Assembly: GCF_900143645.1 (NCBI RefSeq)
Contig: NZ_FRFD01000011.1
Coordinates: forward strand, 240,168 to 304,167
Source: Anaerocolumna xylanovorans DSM 12503
GTDB lineage: Bacteria > Bacillota > Clostridia > Lachnospirales > Lachnospiraceae
Direction of reading: 5' to 3'
DNA: 64,000 bases
The notes beneath the pieces were generated by a model. It worked only from the letters and a program-made list of their open reading frames with translations. It was not told where the DNA came from and made no database searches. Below are positions 8,832 through 17,700 of the stretch, piece by piece. Made by a program: the position numbers and the translations under genes. The number at the start of each line of letters is the position of its first letter. Position 1 is the first letter of the stretch.

Positions 8832-9524
8832 TTATTCTTTTCTGGGGTCTATAATCTTCACTGCATCCGCAACACGTCCATACTGTCCTTTGGACTTCTC
8901 ATAAGCGGTAGTAGGGTCATCACCCTTCTTAATGAAGTCAGTCATTTTGCCCAGGTTTACGAACTGATAACCGATAATCTGGTCTTCTTCGTCAAGAGCA
9001 ATTCCGGTAACATAGCCTTCTGCCATTTCAAGGTAACGGGGACCTTTCTTTAAGGTTCCGTACATCGTACCAACCTGGCTTCTTAAGCCTTTACCTAAAT
9101 CTTCAAGACCTGCTCCGATAGGAAGTCCGTCTTCAGAGAAAGCACTTTGGGTTCTACCGTAAGCAATCTGTAAGAAAAGCTCTCTCATAGCAGTATTGAT
9201 AGCATCACATACAAGGTCTGTGTTCAGTGCTTCCAAAACAGTTCTTCCGGGAAGAATTTCTGCTGCCATAGCTGCGGAATGGGTCATACCGGAACATCCG
9301 ATAGTCTCAATTAACGCCTCCTGGATAATACCGTCCTTTACGTTTAAGGTTAACTTACAGGCTCCCTGCTGAGGTGCACACCAGCCAACACCATGTGTTA
9401 AACCGGAGATATCCTTCACTTCCTTAGCCTGTACCCATTTTGCTTCTTCCGGGATAGGTGCTGCCCCGTGGTTAACGCCTTGCGCAACCGGACACATCAT
9501 TTCTACTTCATGTGAATAAATCAT
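8832..9524 (-). CDS. NifU/IscU-like iron-sulfur cluster assembly scaffold protein
   Basis: A 230-residue protein with NifU N-terminal features. The start at 9524 is chosen because AAAGGAGT lies 7 bases upstream; a longer frame to 9551 lacks this. Cys residues at VGWCAPQQGAC and IETIGCSGMTHS match scaffold cluster-ligand positions. It is longer than IscU (about 130) because of a C-terminal extension (GYQFVNLGKMTDFIKKG), which is shared by the subfamily found next to GGGtGRT genes. First gene of a two-gene operon. Confidence 0.88.
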   Translation of the reverse strand: MIYSHEVEMMCPVAQGVNHGAAPIPEEAKWVQAKEVKDISGLTHGVGWCAPQQGACKLTLNVKDGIIQEALIETIGCSGMTHSAAMAAEILPGRTVLEALNTDLVCDAINTAMRELFLQIAYGRTQSAFSEDGLPIGAGLEDLGKGLRSQVGTMYGTLKKGPRYLEMAEGYVTGIALDEEDQIIGYQFVNLGKMTDFIKKGDDPTTAYEKSKGQYGRVADAVKIIDPRKE

Positions 9525-9640
9525 GTCAAGACTCCTTTCAATGTACATCAATAATTGCAGTATAAATCGTTATTATTTTAACACCGCACTTATTTTCTCA
9601 TAAAAAGTCAAATTAGTCCATAGTTTTTGATAAAAAATTA

Positions 9641-10255
9641 TTAACAAGGCTTCTTGACCTTTACGGATACATAGGGGCTATCCTTTATAGTAAACCGCCA
9701 GAGATAGTCCTTAGCCTCTCCGGCATAGTCAATGTTAATCCGCCTGGAAGCTTCAATCTCAAAATCAGCTTTTTCTTCCGGTTCTTCTACATAGAGCTGA
9801 TCTCCGCAAAGGTCTATGCCGTAATTCTCTTTTCCGATTCCCATAGCCTGACAGAGCTTGCCAGGACCGCTAAGAAGTGCTTTTCTTTTGGCATTGCTTC
9901 TTCGCTTTTCCATTAGAGGAATTCCCTCTGCCGGCTCAAGAGCCCTAAGAAGCACTACCTCTGGTACACCTTCCGCATTGGCCACAATATTCATACAGTA
10001 ATACATCCCATAAATCATATAGATATAAGCATAGCCTCCCTCATTGTATTGAATATTGCACCTGCCGTCCTTCTTTCCCTTATAAGAATGGGCCGCTGCA
10101 TCAATAACCCCCATATAGCTTTCCGTCTCCACGATAATTCCTTTTACAATGCCTTGCTCTGTATTATGTACCAGCACTTTTCCAAGAAGCGCCTTTGCCA
10201 GGGCTACTCCATCCTGCCGGTAAAATTCTCTTGGTAATTTCATATTAATAGCCAT
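9641..10255 (-). CDS. DNA-3-methyladenine glycosylase (AAG/MPG family)
   Basis: A base-excision repair glycosylase that removes alkylated purines, about 204 residues, normal for bacterial AAG. Motifs include the catalytic region VETESYMGVIDAAAHSYKG, YIYMIYGMYYCMNIV and LLSGPGKLCQAMGI. The start is placed inside an intergenic repeat module: AGGA lies 5 bases before an ATG encoding M-A-I-N before the family's natural MKLPREFY start, which is at 10243. The same module and prefix occur at three other genes in the window. A frame continuing to 10333 only translates the repeat. Confidence 0.93.
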   Translation of the reverse strand: MAINMKLPREFYRQDGVALAKALLGKVLVHNTEQGIVKGIIVETESYMGVIDAAAHSYKGKKDGRCNIQYNEGGYAYIYMIYGMYYCMNIVANAEGVPEVVLLRALEPAEGIPLMEKRRSNAKRKALLSGPGKLCQAMGIGKENYGIDLCGDQLYVEEPEEKADFEIEASRRINIDYAGEAKDYLWRFTIKDSPYVSVKVKKPC

Positions 10256-10356
10256 GCCTTTCCTGTACCTGCAAACTTTGGGCCGCAGGCACAAATTTGC
10301 GTGTGAAAATTTATTTTTCACACTAGCTCCCATGCATTTCGCAAGTTTACTTGCCG
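10241..10356 (-). repeat. Palindromic repeat modules, copy A (before the AAG gene)
   Basis: From the gene outward: a module with stem CCTGC/GCAGG around AAACTTTGGGCC (10266-10289) that ends in AGGAAAGGCATGGC; a TGTGAAAA/TTTTCACA hairpin (about 10301-10323); and a partial CATGCATTTCGCAAG module (about 10330-10356). The first module is nearly identical to copies at 38878, 40274 and 52214. Confidence 0.85.
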
Positions 10357-10443
10357 TACTTAAGTATAAAGGATTTTCCGATGATTTTCAATCCTGTCGG
10401 CTAAAGGCCTGGTCTGGCTTTGTCGAATGAACTAACATAATAA

Positions 10444-10507
10444 GCTGCACCTCCATAAGCTTTCTTCACAACAATTAGGGTGAAGAAATAACTTATGGAA
10501 CCGCAGC
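10444..10507 (-). terminator. Long interrupted hairpin after the YyaL-like gene
   Basis: Three stacked arms, GCTGC/GCAGC, TCCATAAG/CTTATGGA and TTCTTCAC/GTGAAGAA, separated by small internal loops. It lies 25 bases past the stop codon. It probably ends the 10532-12603 transcript, although the following T-tract is weak. Confidence 0.55.
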
Positions 10508-10531
10508 TAACCTTAATATAACCGAAATCCC

Positions 10532-12603
10532 TTATATTATTACCGGTATCCGAAGAAGCGACTTTAATTCTTCTATATTATAAACAGGCTTTTGGCACTT
10601 CTTATCTTCACACAGATAATATGCGTCTTTCTCCTCCACCGGATACTCCCTTGTAAAAGGTATCAGCTCACCCAAAAGTTTTTCATTTTCCCCGTTCTTA
10701 ACTATGACTGTCATATCGGGAAGATAATGCTCTCTAAGAATCTTTTGCAATTCCTTAATATCCTTACTTACACTTACACATACAAGCTCCCTGGAAGGAT
10801 TGATTTCGGACAGCATCACAGAAAGGGTAAAGCAATGTGATACCGGATAATCAATCACTTCTGAAAGGTAGTTTAACTGCAAATTGCAGGCTTTCTCCAT
10901 GGATGCATCCCCAGTAAGAAGCGCCAGTCTTTGCAGTACCAGTGCTGCCGCGGAATTACCGGAGGGCATGGCATTATCCTCTGCCGTCTTGGGGCGAAAG
11001 AGTAAGCTCTCCGCATCCTTTGCATAGAGATAAAATCCTCCTTCCTCTGTGTCAAAGAACAATTCCAACATTATCTTGGCATAATACAGAGCTTCTTTCA
11101 GAAATTCTGCTTCAAAGCTTCCTTCGTACAGATATAGTAATGCCAGGCAGTAGAAGGCATAATCCTCCAGATGCCCTTCTCCTTTACTTACGCCGTCCCT
11201 GTAAAGTACCTTTAACCTTTCGCCCTCTGTCAGATGCTTCTTAATAAACTGTACTCCTCTTACGGCTTCCTCAAGGTATTTTTCTTCCCCAAGGATACGG
11301 TAAGCATGGGCATAGGCTGCAATCATAAGGCTGCTCCAGGAAGTAAGTATTTTATCATCCTTATGAAGCTTCATCCTTGTCAGACGGTAGTCATACATTT
11401 TCCTGCACAGCCCGTCAATCCTGTCATTTTTGATACTTTGCAGGCCGCTTTGTTTCACTGCCTTTATACGGTTTGGAATATTGGCTCCTTCAAAATTGCC
11501 TTCTTTTGTAATATCAAAGTATTCATTAAAATATCTTCCGTCTTCTTCTCCCAGGATTTTGATTGCTTCTTCCGGAAAAAACACGTAATACTTTCCCTCT
11601 TTTCCCTCACTGTCGGCATCCTGGGCGCAATAAAAGCCTCCTGACGCTTCGGTAAGCTCCTTCTTTACGTACTCCATAATCTTTTCGGCAATTTCCCTGT
11701 AATGCGTGACTTTCGTACATTGATAGCACTCCAGATAGGCAATGGTTAAGAGAGCATTATCATAGAGCATCTTTTCAAAATGTGGAACCAGATAGACAGA
11801 ATCTGTGGAATACCTGGAAAAGCCATAGCCGATATGGTCAAATATCCCGCCCCTGTACAGGGAGATAAGAGTCTTCTCGGCCATTTCAAGGGCATTATTA
11901 TCTTTATAATAATAGGCATATTTAAGTAAAAATATCAGATTGTGAGGCGTCGGGAATTTTGGTGCCCGACCAAAACCGGCATTCTCCTTGTCAAAATATC
12001 TTCTTAAATAATTTTCTCCATTTTGGATAAGCTCCTGCACATTGGCTGTTCCCTTCTTACTTTCCTGCTCCTTTAATGCCTTCGTGATATCTTCCCCAGA
12101 TTTTATCAGCTCATCTCTGGAATTTTTCCATGCGTTTTTTACAGCTCTTAATAAATCCAGAAAGCCTGGCCTCTGGTAAAGAGAATATTTTGGGAAATAG
12201 GTTCCGGCATAAAAAGGCTTCTGGTCCGGTGACATAAAAATACTAAGGGGCCATCCGCCATCCCCTGTCAGGCTCATACACACGGACATATATACGCTGT
12301 CAACATCCGGACGCTCTTCTCTGTCCACCTTTATGGAAATAAAATTGGTATTCAAATATTCTGCTATTTCTCTGTCTTCAAAGGATTCATGCGCCATAAC
12401 GTGGCACCAGTGGCATGTAGATAACTGTACCCACGTCAAGAGTACCCAATCGACAGGAAGATTGGTTTGTCTTCTTTCTTAGCTTTTTCAAAAGCTTCGT
12501 CACACCAAGGGAACCAATCCACGGGATTATAGGCGTGTTGCAAGAGATACGGACTTTTCTCATTTATCAAGCGATTAGGTACTCTATCTGTTGTAGTTTG
12601 CAT
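10532..12603 (-). pseudogene. YyaL/SPATA20-type thioredoxin-domain protein (DUF255), frameshifted
   Basis: The family has an N-terminal thioredoxin fold with a CxxC motif and a C-terminal six-hairpin-type domain, about 670-690 residues. The true start is at 12603 (AAAGGAG upstream) and encodes the family's N-terminal RLINEKSPYLLQHAYNPVDW and PIFLSIGYS. The frame then hits TGA at about 12440. The expected continuation STCHWCHVM resumes in another frame about 20 bases later and runs intact to 10532. The extra 20 bases (about 12421-12440) include a second GGGTAC, like an imperfect tandem duplication. Two polypeptides could be made if translation restarts at TTG 12439, but the thioredoxin fold would be split immediately before its active site. 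A sequencing error is less likely for a 20-base insertion but not excluded. Confidence 0.85.
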
Positions 12604-12639
12604 GGGCATCAACTCCTTTCTATGTTTAAGATTGGATTA

Positions 12640-12766
12640 TTATACCCAATTAAGTAACAAAGGATACAGTTTGACATATCTCAACAAGCCAAATGGCGGC
12701 ACATATTACACAGGTGAGTATGCCAAAGCACAATCCGATGTTATGTTTACAAATCTCGAAGAATAA
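12640..12766 (+). other. Possible decayed 3' end of an unidentified gene
   Basis: On the plus strand an open frame ends ...NGGTYYTGEYAKAQ...NLEE then TAA (12764-12766), directly against a strong hairpin. The composition looks coding, but there is no start or ribosome binding site, and upstream the frame runs into the start region of the YyaL-like gene on the other strand. I do not recognise the family. Possibly the tail left by a deletion. Confidence 0.3.
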
Positions 12767-12807
12767 TTACAGCCCAGTCACATTTATGGTGTGACCGGGC
12801 TGTAATT
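12765..12807. terminator. Bidirectional terminator-like hairpin
   Basis: Arms AATTACAGCCC-AGTCACA and TGTGAC-CGGGCTGTAATT with a 7-base loop. It lies between the plus-strand remnant and the end of the APH-like gene (12885) and could serve either. Confidence 0.65.
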
Positions 12808-12884
12808 ATGTATGGTAAATTTATTAGGTATAGGGTATGATTAAGTGTTGACTTTACGGTGTTATGCTTATTTTGTATGTTCTA

Positions 12885-13838
12885 TTACATTTTGATATTC
12901 TCATTAATTGCAAACAGAATATCGTGTTCGATATCTGAAATCCAATCCAGCGGAACGTTATCGTATGTCAGCAAGCAGAGCATGGCGTTTATATCGCACA
13001 AATGCGCAAGCGTTAGCCAGTCGGCTGGTAATTGATTCGAAGAAACCGAATTATATCCCTGCGCAAAGGCATCATAAATTTGCTCATTAATAAGAGACTG
13101 AACGTCGTCTCCTTTTTTTCTAAAAAAATGTCCTATATCGTGGTAAATACTGCCGGAATAAGCAAACTCAAAATCTATGAAATAAACCTTTCTTTCAGAT
13201 ATCATAATGTTACTATATCCCAAATCGCCGTGGCATAAGACATTTTCGGATTCAATTCGGTCAAACAAATCCGGGTTTTCTTTTATAAAATTGCGCAACT
13301 TTTCAATCGTTTCGGCTTTAAGATATTCCTTTGGTTTATCGTTAATTAAGTTCAATATTTTTTCTCGTGTGCGTGGAAGCTCTTTTGATATATTCAAATT
13401 ATCATCCAGCAATGCATCATGAACGTATTTTCGTTTATGTATCGTAGCACACATTCTGCCGATTTCATATGCAAATTCCGGAGGATAATTCAAACCGTTA
13501 CGAACATATTTTATGAAGGTCACACCTTTAAGAAACTCCGTTATAGTATAAGCGAACGGAAAACTCTGTTTACTGCCGTCATAATAGTACAGTTCCGGAA
13601 CGTTTATTTTATCATGCAGGTATATGTATGAGGCGGTTTCAATCTTGTCGGTCGTATTTGAATAAAGCTTTAAAAGATATTGCCCTGAATCTGTTGTAAC
13701 TACATAACCGCTGTTGCTCATACTATCTTTTATAAGCGAAAAATCCAGTATAATTAGTTTACTGTCAAACTGAGCGAAAAGTGAAGAAATCTCTTTTTTG
13801 CCAAGTATCATAAAATCATTTATCCTGTCAAGTAACAT
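12885..13838 (-). CDS. Aminoglycoside phosphotransferase-like (APH) family kinase
   Basis: A 317-residue protein-kinase-fold enzyme. The catalytic loop is HGDLGYSNIM (about 203-212) and the metal-binding site is IDFEFAYSG (about 221-229), where the family has a D at the IDFE/IDWE position. The small-molecule substrate is unknown; the family includes antibiotic kinases, choline and homoserine kinases and sugar kinases, and nothing nearby points to one. Start supported by GAGGTG 6 bases upstream. Stands alone, in a region with decayed sequence on both sides. Confidence 0.85.
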   Translation of the reverse strand: MLLDRINDFMILGKKEISSLFAQFDSKLIILDFSLIKDSMSNSGYVVTTDSGQYLLKLYSNTTDKIETASYIYLHDKINVPELYYYDGSKQSFPFAYTITEFLKGVTFIKYVRNGLNYPPEFAYEIGRMCATIHKRKYVHDALLDDNLNISKELPRTREKILNLINDKPKEYLKAETIEKLRNFIKENPDLFDRIESENVLCHGDLGYSNIMISERKVYFIDFEFAYSGSIYHDIGHFFRKKGDDVQSLINEQIYDAFAQGYNSVSSNQLPADWLTLAHLCDINAMLCLLTYDNVPLDWISDIEHDILFAINENIKM

Positions 13839-14109
13839 TATTTCACCTCATATGCACATAAATTGCAGTTGAATACAGAAACTGCATAAAATTGATAAAT
13901 TAAGCATTTAAAACCCGATAATCGTCCTACTGTATGATTAAGTAGATACTCTGCTGTAACTATTATAAAATAATTTTATTAAAATACAATAGCTCTTGCA
14001 TATTTATTGAAATATGTACCGAAAACCAAGTAAAATCATTAGTTTTCATTGGGTGCAATAACTTGATTACCACCAGCGGCATGTGCGAAAATTGAACAAA
14101 AGTTAGCTA
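13839..14109. other. AT-rich intergenic DNA, possible coding remnant
   Basis: Mostly AT-rich. On the minus strand about 14045-14095 an open stretch reads ...FAHAAGGNQVIAPNEN then stop, with no upstream start, so it may be a gene tail. No promoter is called. Together with the plus-strand tail near 12700 it suggests past rearrangement around the APH-like gene. Confidence 0.25.
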
Positions 14110-14164
14110 TACCCAATAGATAGGAAAATAGGCTTATTCTCTTCTTTTGCTAATCTATTGGGTA
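14110..14164. terminator. Inverted repeat after the secreted-protein gene
   Basis: Perfect 12-base arms TACCCAATAGAT / ATCTATTGGGTA with a 31-base interior that can also pair partly. It lies 24 bases past the stop of the 14188 gene. Probable terminator, without a strong T-run. Confidence 0.4.
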
Positions 14165-14187
14165 TTGTATTCAATCGGCTCATTACA

Positions 14188-14883
14188 TCACTTGATTTCT
14201 GTTTTGTAAAAATTAAAATTTATATATTTTGGAACAAACGCAGTTTTTTTCTCATTTAGATAATACTGAATCTCGATATCTCCAATAAAGGCGGCGGGAG
14301 TTATCTGCGCTGATAATCTTACAGTAAAACCATCGTTTTCTACATCATATATGATGATACTTTCATAACCGACTGTTTTATTAAAATGACTGATATCAAT
14401 ATCGTCAAAGGAACCATTCCAGGTTTTATTGTCAATTTTTACAGATACCTTCGGCGCCTTTATATCAAACTTAACCTTGGACTTTACGACATCTACCGGG
14501 TTATCAAAGGCAACCGTCTTTAAATTACTTCTATTTATAATATGTAATTTTTCCTCGTTTACTCCGGTACCTTTTCCTGTAGTGCAAATAACTGCAATAT
14601 ATTTACTATCCAGTATTTTAATTTCCGGATAAAAAGCTTTTTGGTCTATACTGCTCCAATCAAAATATTTTGTTTTATTGCCTGATTTCAAGTAAAAGCC
14701 TTGCAGCATACCATCAGCTTTCTTATCATAGTAAAGATGGACATCTTCCTTTTTTATTTCAGCAACTATGTGCTTCGGATTGTAGGCTGCTTCCTTTGCA
14801 AACACAACATCACCGGGTAAGAACCCCACTAAAACAGCACATAGCATAAAGATTGATAGTACATGATAGATATTTTTTTTCAT
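14188..14883 (-). CDS. Secreted protein of unknown function
   Basis: 231 residues from the ATG at 14883, chosen because GGAG lies 6 bases upstream. The first about 28 residues are a signal peptide (two Lys, a hydrophobic core, AFA-like end ...VVFAKEA). The rest is rich in beta-prone segments and contains CTTGKGTGVNEEKLHI around residue 100. No known domain recognised and no membrane anchor or lipobox. Monocistronic on the minus strand. Confidence 0.7.
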   Translation of the reverse strand: MKKNIYHVLSIFMLCAVLVGFLPGDVVFAKEAAYNPKHIVAEIKKEDVHLYYDKKADGMLQGFYLKSGNKTKYFDWSSIDQKAFYPEIKILDSKYIAVICTTGKGTGVNEEKLHIINRSNLKTVAFDNPVDVVKSKVKFDIKAPKVSVKIDNKTWNGSFDDIDISHFNKTVGYESIIIYDVENDGFTVRLSAQITPAAFIGDIEIQYYLNEKKTAFVPKYINFNFYKTEIK

Positions 14884-14997
14884 ATTTTTCTCCATTCTTT
14901 TGAATAATAATTTTAAATTCCATTATATACCATTTAATATGTACCTTCAATTTCTTTTTCCTTACAATAAATAACGTTTTAATAAACAAATTCTTGC

Positions 14998-15036
14998 GAT
15001 ACGGAGGCTGACAAATGAAAAAAGAAGCTCCGTATC
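14998..15036 (-). terminator. Hairpin after the soluble chemotaxis transducer
   Basis: Arms GATACGGAG (14998-15006) and CTCCGTATC (15028-15036) with a 21-base loop, about 80 bases past the 15115 stop codon. Moderate support. Confidence 0.45.
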
Positions 15037-15114
15037 TTTCCGGCACACCTGAATAAAAAGTTTGTGCGCTACAAAAAGATAGGAAGCTTCCCTTATATTT
15101 ATGTAACTGCTCTA

Positions 15115-15972
15115 TTAAATAATATCAGCAATCTTTTTTATGATATCCGTGTCCCCGGCAAGTGACTGAACCGTTGCGGAGATTTCCTGGGTGGCAGATG
15201 CCTGTGATAACGATATGTCTGAAATATCCTGTGTCTTCTTTAGCAGCAAATCAATTTTTTCCTGGATAGATGACAGAATGACCTTTGTATCTACAACCGC
15301 CTTGGCACTGTTTTCCGCCATTTTTCTTATTTCATTGGCTACTACAGAAAACCCTTTGCCATGCTCTCCGGCCCTTGCTGCTTCAATGGAAGCATTCAGT
15401 CCTAAAATTCTGGAAGTGCTGGCTGTCTGACTGATAAAACCAAGAATTGCATTCGTTTGCTCAATTAGCTGTGTAATATCCGCAGTCTGATCTACGATAT
15501 CGGAGATATTTTCCGATAAGATACCGGATGATGAAGCAATCTCCTCTGTGGTAGCCGACAATTCCTCCGTGGAGGAAGAAAGCCCTTCAATGACATCTTT
15601 CAAAGAATTTTGTGAATCAAGGCTCAAAGCTATGGTTAAGGTTCCGATATTATCTCCTGATGCATTTTTAATAGCCACCGTAGAAGATTTGAACTCAGCT
15701 CCATATACCTCCTTGGGGATTTTTCCGATACTCTGCTGCCCTGTTCTTAGTACTGCAGGAATATTTCCGTTCGTTGGATATGGCCTTCCTACCAAGCCTG
15801 TTACCTTATCATCTATTCCCATAGAATAGTGGGTGAACTTTTCCTTGTCTGTTATTACCACACTGTTTTGAATAAATAGAGCCTGATGAAATAAAGCTGC
15901 AAACTCACCCGCCAAAGCAATGTACTGCTCATCACTTAAATCTGTTTTTTCCTTTGTACCGTCATAAGGCAT
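15115..15972 (-). CDS. Soluble methyl-accepting chemotaxis-type sensory transducer (YfmS-like)
   Basis: 285 residues with no membrane segment. Residues 1-120 form a cytosolic sensor region including HYSMGIDDKVTGLVGRP and STVAIKNASGDNIGTLTIAL. Residues 135-285 are a short MCP signalling hairpin with the conserved tip LGLNASIEAARAGEHGKGFSVV, where CheA/CheW bind. Length and layout match B. subtilis YfmS-type transducers. The ligand is unknown. No chemotaxis neighbour; it appears monocistronic. Confidence 0.88.
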   Translation of the reverse strand: MPYDGTKEKTDLSDEQYIALAGEFAALFHQALFIQNSVVITDKEKFTHYSMGIDDKVTGLVGRPYPTNGNIPAVLRTGQQSIGKIPKEVYGAEFKSSTVAIKNASGDNIGTLTIALSLDSQNSLKDVIEGLSSSTEELSATTEEIASSSGILSENISDIVDQTADITQLIEQTNAILGFISQTASTSRILGLNASIEAARAGEHGKGFSVVANEIRKMAENSAKAVVDTKVILSSIQEKIDLLLKKTQDISDISLSQASATQEISATVQSLAGDTDIIKKIADII

Positions 15973-16211
15973 ACCGTCATCTCCCGATTATCAATAGAAT
16001 AGTAAAACTCATAAGTATAATACAATACGACTTACCACTTTTCAACCTAAACAGAAATAATTATCACTATTATGATTAATTGATTCTATTTTATACTTTT
16101 ATCAACTTTCTATCAATCAAAATACTCCCTGACTGCTTTATAGATATTATAAAACAATTAATCTATAGCCGTCAAAGGAGCATTTTTCCTGATTTTACAA
16201 TATAATACTAT

Positions 16212-17012
16212 TTACTCATGTTTTTTAATTACCATAAGGCAGGACAACGGAATTCCGCTGCCATTCAGATGATAAAAAGCATCTGAAATATCATAATCAT
16301 ATTCTTCTAATTTCTTAACATACATGCAATTATTATCAATAGCATTGATGATGTGAGAAAATGTGTGTGAAAAACTATAAAAGTCCTTGGATTCATATTC
16401 CTTTTTGCTCATATAGCCCATTCCATTATTTTCAACCCAGGGCTCTTTCCGAAAATAAGAATTCACATTTTTCTCCGGAACTCCCTCATCATAATTATCT
16501 TCTCCTGGAGCAGCCAGCATGTTAATAACAGGATGTGTCTCATGAATGAAGAATACACCATCCTTTTTCAAACACTGGGATACCTTTTGAAAAAGCGGGG
16601 TTAAATCCCGAAACCAGGTTAAAGCTCCAATGGTAATAAGAATATAGTCAAAACTGTTAAAATACTCTTCCTGGATCTTTAGAATATCTGTGGCAATAAA
16701 CCGGCAATTAACTCCCATATCTTTTGCTGTAGTGTTTGCAAAATCAACCATATTCTCTGCAATATCAAAACCGGTTCCTTCTAATGCCCCAAGCCTCATA
16801 AAGGAAAATAACTCTCTGCCATTGTTACAGCAAAACTGTGCTATCTTTTTGTTTTGATAGTCGTACTTTGCTAATTCCTCTGTCAGAACTTTCTCAAGAA
16901 AAGAGAATTTTTCATCTTTAAGCTTTCCCTTTATATCCTCTCCGCTCCAATCTTTTGAACGGTTGCAAAAAGCTTCTTCCCAAGCTTCTTTATTACTCTT
17001 TGTAAAATCCAT
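16212..17012 (-). CDS. Class I SAM-dependent methyltransferase
   Basis: 266 residues with a Rossmann-like methyltransferase core. Motif I is IAQFCCNNGRELFSF (about 56-70), the acidic end of beta-2 is GTGFDIAENMVDFA, and FIATDILKI and YILITIGALTWF correspond to motifs II and IV. It resembles small-molecule methyltransferases of the Methyltransf_25/11 type. The substrate cannot be predicted. Single gene. Confidence 0.85.
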   Translation of the reverse strand: MDFTKSNKEAWEEAFCNRSKDWSGEDIKGKLKDEKFSFLEKVLTEELAKYDYQNKKIAQFCCNNGRELFSFMRLGALEGTGFDIAENMVDFANTTAKDMGVNCRFIATDILKIQEEYFNSFDYILITIGALTWFRDLTPLFQKVSQCLKKDGVFFIHETHPVINMLAAPGEDNYDEGVPEKNVNSYFRKEPWVENNGMGYMSKKEYESKDFYSFSHTFSHIINAIDNNCMYVKKLEEYDYDISDAFYHLNGSGIPLSCLMVIKKHE

Positions 17013-17182
17013 AGCTTACTCCTTCACTGCCCTTGCGGCCATATACTGCGGTATATAATCTCCTATGGTGCGGCTAAACTGTATGGAATCTTAAATGCCG
17101 TTACAGCCCCACCTCTCTTTCGAGTATATCACACCTGGCTGTTGCTGCCTTTGCTATAAATTTTTCAAAAAATGTTTTACAC

Positions 17183-17211
17183 AAAAAGGCTGCCAAAATA
17201 ATCTGGCAGCC
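17183..17211 (-). terminator. Rho-independent terminator after the CD3324-type gene
   Basis: Perfect stem GGCTGCCA/TGGCAGCC with an 8-base loop, followed on the minus strand by five T residues, 6 bases past the stop. Confidence 0.85.
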
Positions 17212-17216
17212 TCCTG

Positions 17217-17483
17217 TTAGTTTTTTTGATATATAATCCTTTTGATACTATCATAAGAAAGGTGGAACTCTTCCATAAGCTCTTTTATACTGCACCCTTC
17301 TCTTTTTCTCTGTCTGATTTTTTCATTTCTTAGCTGTAATTCCTCTTTCACGGCAGTTCTGCTGCCCCACTTACAGCGTTTATCCTTTGGCAGGGGGATA
17401 TAGATTAATCCTCCTCCAAAATATTTTTGTATCTCTTCTAAGATATTATCCGGTAATATCTCTTTCCCATTTACATATGACAT
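17217..17483 (-). CDS. CD3324-family small protein with a C-terminal helix-turn-helix-like segment
   Basis: 88 residues from the ATG at 17483 (AAGGAG 8 bases upstream). The N-terminal MSYVNGKEILPDNILEEIQ and YFGGGLIYIPLPK motifs match the CD3324 family, whose members in Clostridia are about 90 residues. The C-terminal part (SIKELMEEFHLSYDSIKRII) looks like a resolvase/Sigma-70 region 4-type HTH, which suggests DNA binding. Its role is unknown. Confidence 0.78.
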   Translation of the reverse strand: MSYVNGKEILPDNILEEIQKYFGGGLIYIPLPKDKRCKWGSRTAVKEELQLRNEKIRQRKREGCSIKELMEEFHLSYDSIKRIIYQKN

Positions 17484-17552
17484 GCCTCTCACTCCTTCTG
17501 ATAAATTCCATCAGAGTGCAGCACATTTCATATTTACAGCGATTCAATTATC

Positions 17553-17605
17553 GCTCTATGCAAGGAATCGCCAGTCTACATGTCCTGCGCTGCATAGAGC
17601 TTTTT
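17553..17605 (+). terminator. Plus-strand hairpin followed by T-run
   Basis: Arms GCTCTATGCA / TGCATAGAGC separated by 28 bases and followed by TTTTT. No plus-strand gene ends here, so it may be the tail of an unseen small RNA or a protective structure in the minus-strand transcript. Confidence 0.35.
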
Positions 17606-17700
17606 GGGTGATTGATTGGATTTTTTAATCAATAACAAATAGTTTAACATCTTTACCTCGTTTCTAAACATATAAGAATTATGCTTTTCTATAATTCACA

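Noticed and set aside
10256..10333. N-terminal extension of the glycosylase through CLRPKVCRYRKG
   Set aside because: The segment is the translated intergenic module, seen also before three unrelated genes; the ribosome binding site lies after it.
15115..15972. Truncated membrane chemoreceptor
   Set aside because: The length and a complete cytosolic N-terminal sensor match YfmS-type soluble transducers, so truncation is not needed.
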